Shown in pieces: positions 51,118 to 61,155 of a stretch of DNA of 64,000 bases; the first letter of the stretch is position 1, and each line of letters begins with the position of its first letter. The notes below the pieces were generated by a model. The model was not told where the DNA came from. It was given only the letters and a program-made list of their open reading frames with translations, and searched no databases. This DNA is from Ypsolopha sequella (lineage: Eukaryota; Arthropoda; Insecta; Lepidoptera; Ypsolophidae), in contig OW204010.1 of the NCBI GenBank assembly GCA_934047225.1, positions 2,384,794-2,448,793 of the forward strand. Reading direction: 5' to 3'. The position numbers and the translations under genes are program-made.

Positions 51118-51990
51118 GTAACGACTGAAGTTTCTTCATTCATACATAAATATATAAATTACTTTGTACTGCTTTTATTCGTTATTTTATACCAGTAACT
51201 CTATTTATGATGTAAACTTCAGCAGTTTAGAATTAGACCCACCTATTTTAAATAAGTGGGCGTAGCCAAATATTAATAATTTAATAGATATTTCGTTCGT
51301 ATGCCTTCATGTTTGAGTTCAAGTTTGTACAACATTGAATACAAAAATTCAAAATTCAAAATTCAAAAAGTTTATTTTGCAAAGTAGGTATATATAATAC
51401 ACGTTTCACAAGTCAAATTTTAATCTTATAAAAATATATGTAATAAAATAATAAATGTACATGAACTACTTAGATTAAATGTTTTTTTTAATTTATGTAG
51501 CAATATATATACGATTAAAATTATAGGTAAAATATTATTATACAGGGTGAAATCCAATCAACCGCCCGAACCCATACCGGAGACCCGGCCAGGGACCAGG
51601 AACAGGTTCAATGATCACCAACCGAGCCCCCAGCACGAATCTAGGCAGCCGACCAAATCCCATCCTATATACTACATAGTAATAGGTTACATATATAAAT
51701 ACATGCCTATCTCCGCCCATTCGATTAGAAGAACGGGCAAGAAACTTGGCAAGATCATGTCTTTTTTTTTAACATAAACTTATACTATACATCAAATTAC
51801 TTATATCTACTTTAACCAAGGGATAAGAAAATACAAGACAGCAGGAATTCAGGTTAATGAAAAAAGAAAAACATATATATCTTTGCCTACCTGTCTCATA
51901 TAGTCTATTTCCTTTTACAGTCTGTAATTAATTAATGTTAACTCTTAAAAGGAATCAAAAGTTAGGGAATTATATTAATTAATTAAATTA

Positions 51991-54382
51991 TTATCTACTA
52001 TCATCAAAATCAGTATCACTATAACACCATGCTTCACCATCATCCAAATATTCATTTATTTTATAATATGCCTTTTTCAGTAGGCCCTGCTTAATATACT
52101 GTTTAAACTTATTCTCTGACAAAGTAAGGACCTCCTTTGGAAGTTTATTGTAAAATCTTATACCATGTCCTACGAAAGAGGTACTCACTTTGGCGAGTCT
52201 GATTTTTGGAAAAGCCAGTTTATACTTATTTCTGGTTTCCTTACAATGTTGCTCACCAAGCCTTGGGAGAGACTCAACATTTTTTCTGACATATCTAAGG
52301 ACTTGGTAAATATATTCACAAGAAACAGTTAATATATTAATTTCTTTGAACTTTTCTCTTAATGAATCCCGGTGCTTCATATTATAAATAGCCCGAATTG
52401 CTCTCTTCTGCAAAACAAAGACTGCGTCTGTATCCGCGGCTCTACCCCATAACAGCATGCCGTATGACATAATGCTGTGAAAGTAACTAAAATAGACTAG
52501 TCTAGCAGTATCTACATCAGTAATTTGCCTTATGCGTCTAACAGCGTATGCGGCCGAACTAAGTCTACCACATAGGGCTTCTATGTGGGAACCCCACTGA
52601 AGACGAGAGTTTACCGTAATGCCCAAAAACTTAGTTTCGTTAACTAACTCCAGCTTGGACCACTGTAAAAGCAAATTACAATCCACTTGAATTACATTTG
52701 GTAACGTGAATTTTATACATTTCGTCTTTTTTGCGTTTAAAACTAAATTATTTACAGTAAACTAATCAAGCACCAGTGATAAAGTTGTATTCGCGTCGTC
52801 AAGGATATCTTTACGTCTATTAACTTTAAAAATAAGTGACGTGTCGTCTGCGAATAGTACTATCTTAGTTAAGTCTTTAATTAAATAGGGAAGGTCATTT
52901 ATGTAAATTAAAAACAGCAAGGGCCCCAATATAGAACCCTGCGGGACACCCATTTTAACTAATGCTCCACATGATTTTACCCCATTAATGTCTACCTTTT
53001 GAATACGATCACTAAGATACGACTTCATTAACGCCAAAGATTTGCCCCTCACTCCGTAGTGATCTAATTTACATAAGAGTGTTTCATGATTAACGCAATC
53101 GAAGGCTTTCGAGAGGTCACAAAATACACCAAATGCATCCTGCTTTTCTTCCCAAGCATCAAAAATGTGCTTAACTAAAGCAACTCCTGCATCTGTGGTT
53201 GACCTCCCTCTAGTGAATCCATATTGTTCACAGTGAAGCAACTTATTTAAATTAAAATGAAATAACAATTGATTAAAAACTATTTTTTCAAAAACCTTAC
53301 TCAAAACCGGTAAAACTGACACAGGTCTATAGTTTGATGCGTCACCGTTGTCGCCTGATTTAAAAAGGGGGATCAATTTACTAAACTTCATTAAGTCAGG
53401 AAAGATACCATCATCTACACATTTATTAAAAATTAATGCCAAATAAGGAGCTATTAAATCAATAACAGAACTTATAACTTTCACAGATAGGCCCCATAAG
53501 TCCTCGGTTTTTTTCAAGTTAAGCGATTTAAATGCTTTAATTACAGTTAATGAATTAATATGTTTAAAAGCAAATACAGAAAGACACTGCGGTACGTTAT
53601 CTATTAAAAGATCCTGCGCAAGCCCAGGGCTTGAATTTAAATCTTTAGTTGTTAAGGAAGGAATTTCAGTAAAGAATTGTTCAAAGGCATTCGCAACCTC
53701 TTTATCTCCCGTAACGACTTCATTGTTAATACTTAACTTAAGCTCGTTATCACGTTTCTTACTTTTCCCAGTTTCAGTATTTATGATGTTCCATACCGTT
53801 TTTACTTTGTTATCGGACCTTTTAAGTATTTTATTCAAGTAGATACTTTTTGCTTTTAAACACACCAATTTAAAGATGCGTGAGTAATTTTTCATGAATT
53901 CAGTAAATTTAACATTATTATTGTAGGACTTTTTGTCGTATAATTCGTATAAATGATTTCTGCTTTTGTAAATACCTGGAGTCGCCCAGTCACTGAAGGT
54001 GATTTTACTTTTTTTAGAAATTTTTTGCATCTTAAACGTATTTTCGAACTCTTTGGAGACTATGTTGAAAAGGTCTGTAAAGAGAGCGTTTGGATCGTCT
54101 TGGAGAAGATTAAAATGTGCTAATTTAACTTCTAGGTTTGCTTTGAAACAATCTACTTTGTGAGTTGTAATAGGCCTGCAAAAAGCTTTTTTGGGCAATT
54201 GATTTACGCTTTGTTTAATGGTTATAGTTTGGCCACTGTGATCGGACTGCAAACGGTTGATTACTTTATTGTCTGAATATTCGCAATCACAGAATTATTG
54301 TCGAGGCATGACGCAGTATCCCGAGTAATTCGAGTAGGTTCTAAGAACACATTAGACAAATTAAATGATTTGAATAAATGTA
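51991..54382 (-). pseudogene. LINE ORF2: end of endonuclease, reverse transcriptase, C-terminus
   Basis: The frame continues on the other side of Gypsy-2 with FLEPTRITRDTASCLDN, shifts by one base near 54300, and then runs as the reverse transcriptase (54252-52762). Reverse-transcriptase landmarks are LIPLFKSGDNGDASNYRPVS, EQYGFTRGRSTTDA, FCDLSKAFDCVNHETLL, GVPQGSILGPLLFLIYINDL and the catalytic LFADDTSL (FADD). A single stop, TAG at 52762-52764, where tryptophan is expected, precedes the rest of ORF2 (52686-51991), ending KINEYLDDGEAW...DDSR. The copy is inactive, but only two small lesions separate it from an open frame. Confidence 0.9.
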
Positions 54383-54646
54383 TGTAGGCGGCTTGGGATG
54401 CAAATCAAAGTCTTGGCTACAATTTCACAAACTGTTGTTTAATGTATTACACACAGATTACGTAAAATTACGACAGTTGAAACGTAAACGCGGCAAATCT
54501 CAGAGGTCACGAGTCGATACGTCCTGCCCTCGCGATGGCGGTTCGAGACTGGTCGGTCGGCGCGTGAGCCGCCGCAAATACGAACCGTTGATATGTGGGA
54601 AAGAGACAGAGATAGAGTGAATACACGATATGCTCGCAGTGTTACA
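54383..54646 (-). repeat. Gypsy-2 3' LTR
   Basis: 264 bp. On the minus strand it is preceded by the purine-rich AAAAGGGGGAGTA (54647-54659), which serves as polypurine tract. Confidence 0.95.
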
Positions 54647-54738
54647 TACTCCCCCTTTTGACCTAGTTAGTGCCCTCACGACAGGTCAAACTCTCCAAGT
54701 AACCTAACAAACAACTTGAAATATATCTAAACTTACAA

Positions 54739-57700
54739 CTACAAATGAACCTTACGAGGGCGGCCTCGCTTCCTCTTAGGTGCAATTGGTACAACGTGAT
54801 CGTCCCCGGATCGCGAATGGTAACGCCGCAAATCCATGGTGTGATACTTCCCTATAACTTTGCTGGGTGGCTCACAGTGAGTCAGAAGGTAGGTGGTAGG
54901 GCTCACTTTCTTCGAAACGCGGTAAGGTCCATCCCGCTTGGGTGCGAACTTTGAGCTGACGCCTTTGCTGGCGTTGCTGAGTACATGGGACTTCAACAGT
55001 ACAAGGTCACCTGGCTCATACTTCTCTCCTTCTTGACGAGTCTTATCCTTCAAGGCTTTCCTAAGATCCTGCTCGTGCTCGATCTTTTCTTTTGCAGAAC
55101 TTATTGAGTCTGCAAGCTTGAGCAAATACGGTGTGATCTGAGGAACATAGTTCTCGGTCTCTACAATAGCTCGTAAATCGCTCTGCGCAGCAATGGGTGA
55201 ACGAAGCTCTCGTGCATAAGTAAGGAAAGCGGGTGTCTGTCCTGTGCTGCTTGTCAAAGCCGTGTTCAGCGAGAACCTAATGAATGGCAACACCTTGGGC
55301 CACATATTATGTTCGTTCTGAACTAAGATGGCGATCTGGGTCTTTAAATCTCGATTTTTCCTCTCAACTGGGTTAGCCTCTGGATGGTAGAGAGGCACGA
55401 GATTTTGCTTAACGCCCAGGACAAACATGGCATGCTGCATAACATCTGCAACAAACTGGACACCATTATCAGAGACTAGCCGTCGTGGCACTCCAAATCG
55501 CAGGAACACTTCCTCAATAAGTGTCTTAGCACAAACTTCAGCCGTTGCTTCATTGAGGGCAAACACTTCAACCCACTTACTAGCGGTATCTTCCACAATG
55601 AGGATCCATCGTTCGCCATTAGGCCCCTTAGGCAATGGTCCGAAAAGATCGACGGCTAACACTTCGAAGCGTTGTGCAGGGACGGGTGTCTGAATAAGTC
55701 CAGACGGCTTCTGATTAGAGGGTTTATACTTCTGGCATTCCACACAAGTCTTCAGGTAATCCTCGACGTAACGTCGCATGCCTGGGAAGTAGAACTGTTG
55801 AGAAATGCGGTGTAGAGTTCTCTCTATTCCTCCGTGGCCTGAAGTAACGGCATCGTGACACTCGACCATCACCTTCTTCCTTAAGTTTTCCGGCAGGACG
55901 AGCTGCGGTTCTTCAGTATCAGCGTCCGCATAGCGGTATAGTACTCCCTTACATATATGGTACCCTCTTTCAGTCCATCTTTTGATAGCTACATCCTCTT
56001 TTCCTTCTAGCTCCTTCACAATCTTAGCAACCTCAGTATCGGCAAGCTGATCTTCACGTACCGCAGTAGCATTCCAGCGCGGTGTCTCAACGAAGACGGT
56101 GCATACTCCACAGGCGTCACGGTCTTTGTCATCACACGGCGGGCGGCTAAGTGTGTCAGCAATAACATTTGCCTTTCCAGGTGTATAATCTACATTCAGG
56201 TTAAATGACTGCAGTTTCATAGCCCATCGGATCAGCCTGCCAGTAGGCGACTTCAGAGTAAGTAACCACTTGAGCGGCTGGTGGTCGCTGGCGACGCGCA
56301 CCTCGTGTCCATCGATGTAGCCTCGGAACTTCTCAACTGCCCATACAACGGCGAGAGCCTCGCGCTCCGTCGTAGAGTAGTTGCGCTCAGCTGGCGTCAG
56401 TAAGCCGCTGGCATACTCAATAGGACGCTCGGCGCGCAGCGACTCCCCCTGGAGTAGAACTGCACCGACGGCATATTTACTTGCGTCAGTCCTGAGAACA
56501 AACGGCAGATTATAATCCGGTTGAGTAAGTATTGGAGCAGAGGTAAGTAATCTCTTCAACTCCTTAAAGGCATTAACTTGCGCTTCTTCCCATTTCCAGA
56601 TCTGATCCTTCTTAGTGAGCAGCGTCAGCGGCTGAGCAATCTTTGCGAAGTCTGGCACAAACTTCCTAAACCAGGAGCAAGTCTGGAGGAAGGACTGCAG
56701 ATGCTTCAGCGTAGCAGGCTCTTTCATCTCTGCTATGGCTGCGACTTTATCATGGTCTGGAGACACTCCTTGTGGAGTAATAATATGCCCAAGGTACTTT
56801 ACTTTCTCTCCTGCGAACAAACACTTGTCACGATTGGCTCGAAGGCAGAAAACACGAAGCCGGTCAAAGACGGCGCGCAGATCTCGTAAGTGCTGCTCAT
56901 AGGACGCTGATATTACAATAAGGTCATCAATATAACCTAGCAAGGTCACGTCCTTCAACGCAGCGCCTGTCCTGAAACGATCAATTAAACGCTGGAAGGT
57001 CGCCGGAGCGTTACGAAGTCCGAACGGCATACACTTGAAACGGTGAACTCCGAATGGTGAAACGAATGCCGTTTTATCCCTGTCGCCCTCCCTGACGCTC
57101 ACTTGCCAGTAACCAGATCGAAGGTCTATTGTGGTCATATAACAGCTTTTACCCGTATACTGTAGCAAGTCGTCAATGATGGGCAGAGGATAGGCATCAC
57201 TTTTAGTAACCGCATTAAGTTTGCGGTAGTCCACGCAAAACCTAAACGTTCCATCCTTCTTAGGCACTAAAAGCGCGGGCGCGGCCCATGCGGACTCGCA
57301 CTCCTCAATAATGTCTTCCTTCAACATCATCTCCAGCTGAGCTTCCATAATTGCCTTCTTGGCGGGCGTGAGCCGGTAGGGTGGTACTGCGATAGGCGGG
57401 TGATCACCTGTTTCGATGCAGTGTTCCGCGAACGGCGTGGGCCCTCCCTTTTCTCTGAAAATGTCTTCATACTCCTGCAGCAGCTCAGCAATGCTGGTCC
57501 TCTGCGATGGTGACAGCATCGACCCTTCATCTGCTCTTAGTACATCCGTAGCGGCGTACCCAACGAAGTTACGAGAAGCCTCACATAGTAAAGGGTGAAT
57601 GACCTCTGGGCGATCAGCTGTGTACCAGGAGTTAACATCGGTATCAATAACAATACGAGCTTTGCGTAAAAAATCAATACCTAACAAGGTGTCATTATGA

Positions 57701-58518
57701 ACCGCGTCCGGAAAAATAACGAAAGTAATAGGTATAACCAGACCTTCAAGTTTAACATTCAAGTCCACGAGCTTGACATCCCTATCACACAATGAACCGT
57801 CGGCGAGTTTGACTGTCATGACGTCACTACGAAAAGGGTGCTTGTTCCTTTGAAGTAGAGCATAAAGAGTAGAGCCAGCAACACTACGTTTCGCCGCGGT
57901 ATCAGCCAATCCCGATCTTCGTTGGCCATAAATCTCTATAGGCAAAATGGGGCGTCCTCCGAGATTAGCATCGTTTAAAGAGTTACACTTCTTGCTATTA
58001 AAATCATTACAATACACATACAAAGTGTTATCATTTTTATCACATAAATCCCGAGCATGCAACGGGTTAAGAGAACACAAAATGTCAAGCAATGGGTTAT
58101 TTAAAGATTCCCTGACAGGTAAACATTCGTCAAAAGGTACACTACTGTGCGACGTGCTGATTTTAGGTAGATTGGTAAGCACTGGGTTAAGACAAACATC
58201 AGCAGATAACGAGTTACATTTCGTTACATTTTGTGACAAAAACTCATCTTTCGATTCGTCAGAACGCAATGGATTAACACAAGCCTCAACAGATAAAGGG
58301 TTAACGTTCGTTACCTTTTGTGACAAACAGTCATCTTTCGTTACGTTAGAAATCCATGTGTTAGTACAAAGCTCGGCAGATAACGTGTTAACGTCCGTTA
58401 CATTCTGTAACAAACAGTCATCTCTTGGTATGTCGGAAAGCAATGGGTTAACACAAACCTCGGCAGGTAACGTGTTAACGTCCGTTACTTTTTGTAACAA
58501 ACAGTATTTTTTGGTACG
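54739..58518 (-). CDS. Gypsy-2 Pol (about 1250 aa), -1 frame relative to Gag
   Basis: The frame is open from just after a TGA at 58519-58521 and has no ATG near its beginning, so it is most likely made as a Gag-Pol fusion. The first ~190 residues continue the 29-residue repeats. A retropepsin region follows (SGLADTAAKRSVAGSTLYAL, with D-T-A where D-T/S-G is usual). The reverse transcriptase has YIDDLIV near 523, and RNase H has RTDAS near 673. The integrase comprises an H-H-C-C zinc domain (HDAVTSGHGG ... CVECQKYK), catalytic residues in VDLFGPLP, VSDNGVQF and NPVERKNRD, and a C-terminal domain ending in a basic KRKRGRPRK tail. Length is normal for Gypsy pol. Confidence 0.9.
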   Translation of the reverse strand, partial: RTKKYCLLQKVTDVNTLPAEVCVNPLLSDIPRDDCLLQNVTDVNTLSAELCTNTWISNVTKDDCLSQKVTNVNPLSVEACVNPLRSDESKDEFLSQNVTKCNSLSADVCLNPVLTNLPKISTSHSSVPFDECLPVRESLNNPLLDILCSLNPLHARDLCDKNDNTLYVYCNDFNSKKCNSLNDANLGGRPILPIEIYGQRRSGLADTAAKRSVAGSTLYALLQRNKHPFRSDVMTVKLADGSLCDRDVKLVDLNVKLEGLVIPITFVIFPDAVHNDTLLGIDFLRKARIVIDTDVNSWYTADRPEVIHPLLCEASRNFVGYAATDVLRADEGSMLSPSQRTSIAELLQEYEDIFREKGGPTPFAEHCIETGDHPPIAVPPYRLTPAKKAIMEAQLEMMLKEDIIEECESAWAAPALLVPKKDGTFRFCVDYRKLNAVTKSDAYPLPIIDDLLQYTGKSCYMTTIDLRSGYWQVSVREGDRDKTAFVSPFGVHRFKCMPFGLRNAPATFQRLIDRFRTGAALKDVTLLGYIDDLIVISASYEQHLRDLRAVFDRLRVFCLRANRDKCLFAGEKVKYLGHIITPQGVSPDHDKVAAIAEMKEPATLKHLQSFLQTCSWFRKFVPDFAKIAQPLTLLTKKDQIWKWEEAQVNAFKELKRLLTSAPILTQPDYNLPFVLRTDASKYAVGAVLLQGESLRAERPIEYASGLLTPAERNYSTTEREALAVVWAVEKFRGYIDGHEVRVASDHQPLKWLLTLKSPTGRLIRWAMKLQSFNLNVDYTPGKANVIADTLSRPPCDDKDRDACGVCTVFVETPRWNATAVREDQLADTEVAKIVKELEGKEDVAIKRWTERGYHICKGVLYRYADADTEEPQLVLPENLRKKVMVECHDAVTSGHGGIERTLHRISQQFYFPGMRRYVEDYLKTCVECQKYKPSNQKPSGLIQTPVPAQRFEVLAVDLFGPLPKGPNGERWILIVEDTASKWVEVFALNEATAEVCAKTLIEEVFLRFGVPRRLVSDNGVQFVADVMQHAMFVLGVKQNLVPLYHPEANPVERKNRDLKTQIAILVQNEHNMWPKVLPFIRFSLNTALTSSTGQTPAFLTYARELRSPIAAQSDLRAIVETENYVPQITPYLLKLADSISSAKEKIEHEQDLRKALKDKTRQEGEKYEPGDLVLLKSHVLSNASKGVSSKFAPKRDGPYRVSKKVSPTTYLLTHCEPPSKVIGKYHTMDLRRYHSRSGDDHVVPIAPKRKRGRPRKVHL

Positions 58519-59000
58519 TCAAAAAGCAATGGGTTAACACAAGCCTCGGCAGATAACATGTTAACGTTCGTTACTTTTTGTAACAAACAGTCATCTTTTG
58601 GTACGTCAGAAAGCAAAGGGTTAACACAAGCCTCGGCAGATAACGTGTTAACGTTCGTTACTTTTTGTAACAAACAGTCATCTTTTGGTACGTCAGAAAT
58701 CAATGGGTTAACACAAACAACCGCAGGCAACGTATTAAGAGATAAAACGTTAGGAGATAACAAGTTAACATTAGGTAAATTATCTGACAAACAGTCAGCT
58801 TTACGTACGTCAGCTTTACGTACGTCAGCACGCAAAGTGTTAACCGATACTTCCGCAGAAATCATGTTTTCAGATAAAAAATTTGTACAACGCACATTAA
58901 TTTTTGGTACACTATGAGACAAAATGTCACTATTAGGCACGTCGGCAAGCAAAGGGTTAACAGAACTTTTAGCAGGTAAGACATTAACATTCGTTATATC
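58070..59000 (-). repeat. 87-bp coding minisatellite across the Gypsy-2 gag/pol boundary
   Basis: The unit encodes 29 residues, with landmarks VNTLSAEACVNPLL and PKDDCLLQKVT. Four units around 58400-58730 are close matches; outer ones are degenerate. All copies keep the frame (multiples of three) except the one at 58485-58570, which has lost one base. Confidence 0.85.
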
Positions 59001-60296
59001 GTCACAAAAGGTGTTATCAGAAGGCACAACGTTTGATGCAATGTTATTTAACGCAATTATAGAGTCTCTATGGTAAACTTTCGCAGATAAAAAATCACAA
59101 GCATAGAAAGCATCTTTCAAGTCTTTTCCACTGCAATTATCGCAATTCGACCTTATTACACCCTTTTTACCACAACCGTAACAAGACGTGTTATCACTTT
59201 TGTTTTTAATTAGCTTCACGCAATCACTTTTCTCATGTCCGTTACGTTTGCAATACACACAAAAAAGTTTACCTCGTTTGCCGGTGGTACCTGCGGCGCT
59301 TACCGCCTGAGACGACTGCGGAGCGTGCGGGGGCGGCATCACCGTCATACCGTCGCTATGTGCCGCGGATACCCCGCCGGCGCCGGCGGCGTGACGCGTA
59401 GACTTCTCGGACGCTGGTGCGAGCGGGACGGCGAGCGCACGCCCCGCGGGCGCGCTCCGCACGGTTAGTCGTGCAGACTGCGCGCTCGCCATCTGCGCAT
59501 GCTCCACGCTCGCGCCGTGTATCGGGCGCGGCGCGTGCTTTGGCGCGCTTTTTCGCAACGCCGTCGCTCTATCCACCTCCGCTAGAGTCTCCTCGATCGC
59601 TCTCGCCTTTTCCACTAATTCGTCTAACGTTGAAACGGAATCCCTCGTTATACGCTTACGAATGCTTCGATTGAGTAAGCCATAAATAACGTCCAATTGC
59701 ATCTCCTCCTGCATTTTGTATGGCAGCCAGGCGATAAGGGCCCGTAAACGTGCGATGAATATCTCGGCGCGATCGCTTTCTTGTTCTCTACTGAATATTT
59801 CTCGCCATATTTTGTGTGGTGAGCGCGGCACGCCGAACATGGCGCGCAAGCGCACGACTGCATCTTTCCATGTTGGTATAACAGATTTCACTCCGCGCCA
59901 CCAAATTGCCGCTTCGCCCTCCAATAACATCGGTAAGCCTTTCAGGGCGTGAGCGTCACTGACATTGGTGCATTCCTTGTACGTTTCGATTGCATCCACA
60001 AAAGCCTCCAGTACTTCTGGATCGTTCTGATCACCACGAAACCGTGCGGTACACTTAGCGAAGTTGCCAGCCGGTGCCGCAGTCCCCATGGGGGGCGGCG
60101 TGGGACCCGGAGATGGGGATTCGTAGCCAAGAGCGCGTGCCGCGATGATGGACTCAACCAGTTGGCGGTTTGAGTCGGCTTGAACCTTGGCGAACGCGTT
60201 TAACATTTCCTCCATTCTCAGCACACTGTCACTTACTACCGTGTCTACCTCACTGTCACTCGGTTGACCACTCTTACGTCGACCCGATTTCTTCAT
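58485..60296 (-). CDS. Gypsy-2 Gag (603 aa)
   Basis: Gag packages the element RNA. The N-terminus is basic and serine-rich. Residues about 90-230 form a retrotransposon-gag capsid-like region (EAAIWWRGVKSVIPTWKDAV, then REIFSREQESDRAEIFIARL). An alanine/proline-rich linker precedes two zinc knuckles, near 347 (FCVYCKRNGHEKSDC) and 372 (CYGCGKKGVIRSNCDNC). From about residue 400 the protein is built of degenerate 29-residue repeats (NVNTLSAEACVNPLLSDVPK and on). It ends at TAA 58485-58487, 21 bases past a candidate -1 slippery site. The start is the first ATG, 180 bp below the LTR. Confidence 0.92.
   Translation of the reverse strand: MKKSGRRKSGQPSDSEVDTVVSDSVLRMEEMLNAFAKVQADSNRQLVESIIAARALGYESPSPGPTPPPMGTAAPAGNFAKCTARFRGDQNDPEVLEAFVDAIETYKECTNVSDAHALKGLPMLLEGEAAIWWRGVKSVIPTWKDAVVRLRAMFGVPRSPHKIWREIFSREQESDRAEIFIARLRALIAWLPYKMQEEMQLDVIYGLLNRSIRKRITRDSVSTLDELVEKARAIEETLAEVDRATALRKSAPKHAPRPIHGASVEHAQMASAQSARLTVRSAPAGRALAVPLAPASEKSTRHAAGAGGVSAAHSDGMTVMPPPHAPQSSQAVSAAGTTGKRGKLFCVYCKRNGHEKSDCVKLIKNKSDNTSCYGCGKKGVIRSNCDNCSGKDLKDAFYACDFLSAKVYHRDSIIALNNIASNVVPSDNTFCDDITNVNVLPAKSSVNPLLADVPNSDILSHSVPKINVRCTNFLSENMISAEVSVNTLRADVRKADVRKADCLSDNLPNVNLLSPNVLSLNTLPAVVCVNPLISDVPKDDCLLQKVTNVNTLSAEACVNPLLSDVPKDDCLLQKVTNVNMLSAEACVNPLLFDVPKNTVCYKK
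58491..58512 (-). promoter_or_regulatory. Candidate -1 ribosomal frameshift site
   Basis: In Gag frame the minus strand reads CCA AAA AAT ACT, i.e. the heptamer A-AAA-AAT of the X-XXY-YYZ type. Seven bases later a hairpin GTTAC-AAAAA-GTAAC can form (its 3' arm, 58484-58488, overlaps the Gag stop). A shift back by one base at the heptamer enters the Pol frame. The neighbouring repeat copies read AAAAGATGACTG here, so the slippery run arose by a base change plus a one-base loss. Confidence 0.55.
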
Positions 60297-60460
60297 TTTA
60301 AGAATGTTTAGACCAACTACTCACGAAAAACCACAGTTCACCTACAACATACGATACGATACGACCCACAACCGTTGCGGGCGCGGGGGGAGGTAAAAAC
60401 AGGTGACTCTATCGTAACGTATTAAATGTGTCGGGAGTCCAGGTCGTGGTACTCTTGCCA

Positions 60461-60474
60461 CTCGTTGTGCGCCA
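60461..60474 (-). promoter_or_regulatory. Gypsy-2 primer-binding site
   Basis: TGGCGCACAACGAG starts two bases inside the 5' LTR on the minus strand. The TGGC opening is typical; the tRNA was not identified. Confidence 0.65.
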
Positions 60475-60476
60475 CT

Positions 60477-60740
60477 TGTAGGCGGCTTGGGATGCAAATC
60501 AAAGTCTTGGCTACAATTTCACAAACTGTTGTTTAATGTATTACACACAGATTACGTAAAATTACGACAGTTGAAACGTAAACGCGGCAAATCTCAGAGG
60601 TCGCGAGTCGATACGTCCTGCCCTCGCGATGGCGGTTCGAGACTGGTCGGTCGGCGCGTGAGCCGCCGCAAATACGAACCGTTGATATGTGGGAAAGAGA
60701 CAGAGATAGAGTGAATACACGATATGCTCGCAGTGTTACA
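60477..60740 (-). repeat. Gypsy-2 5' LTR
   Basis: 264 bp, GC-richer than the surrounding LINE. It should carry the element's promoter, reading leftwards. Confidence 0.95.
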
Positions 60741-61150
60741 TGTATTAATTTTGAGCGCATAATCGATTTTTCTAGTAAATCTACGTTAAAATCTCCACAT
60801 ATAATAACTTTTTTCTTGGAATCAAATAATAATTTTAAAACCTCTTCCATTGCTTTTTCAAAAATGTTGTAATCTTGTCCTGAGGGTCGGTAAACACAGA
60901 GGATAATATATGTACTCATTTCTATGCAAGCTAATTCAATTTGATGTTCTACAGAAAGTTTTACAATGTCTTTTCTTTCCTTTGCTTTTATATTATTTTT
61001 TACAAGAATCATGGATCCACCTTTTTGTATTTTTAATCTATTGTAGCAGCTAAGAACACTAAAATTATTCACATTAAACTGCATATTATGTTCATGTAGA
61101 TGGTGTTCGGTTACACACAAAATATCTGTTTTTGATTCCTCTAAGAACAT
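60741..61150 (-). pseudogene. LINE endonuclease, N-terminal part
   Basis: Apurinic-type endonuclease/phosphatase fold of a LINE ORF2. TDILCVTEHHLHEHN carries the metal-binding glutamate, GGSMILVKN follows, and ICGDFNVDLL is the conserved DFN motif. It starts at about residue 30 of the usual domain (5' truncation) and runs straight into the Gypsy-2 LTR at 60740. The domain would nick target DNA to prime reverse transcription. Confidence 0.8.
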
Positions 61151-61155
61151 ACACT

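Larger units (their letters stand above)
54383..60740 (-). mobile_element. Ty3/Gypsy retrotransposon 'Gypsy-2'
   Basis: 6.36 kb, minus strand. Two 264-bp LTRs (54383-54646 and 60477-60740) begin TGTAACACTG and end CCTACA in element orientation. They differ at one base that I can find (gaggtcacgag versus gaggtcgcgag). TGTA flanks both ends (54379-54382 and 60741-60744). A primer-binding site, gag, pol and purine tract are all present. It has no envelope frame. The insertion splits a LINE endonuclease. Confidence 0.95.
51346..61155 (-). mobile_element. Jockey/CR1-like LINE (copy 3), interrupted by Gypsy-2
   Basis: Read leftwards: a 5'-truncated endonuclease (60741-61150), then Gypsy-2 (54383-60740), then the end of the endonuclease, the reverse transcriptase and the 3' UTR with its (AATTCAAA)n tail at 51346. 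The target duplication TGTA of Gypsy-2 shows that the two parts were once contiguous in frame. LINE length excluding Gypsy-2 is about 3.45 kb. The 5' end is missing, and the coding region has one frameshift and one stop codon. Confidence 0.9.

Noticed and set aside
57947..58537. 196-codon plus-strand frame
   Set aside because: Antisense of the 87-bp coding repeat in Gypsy-2, repetitive for that reason only.
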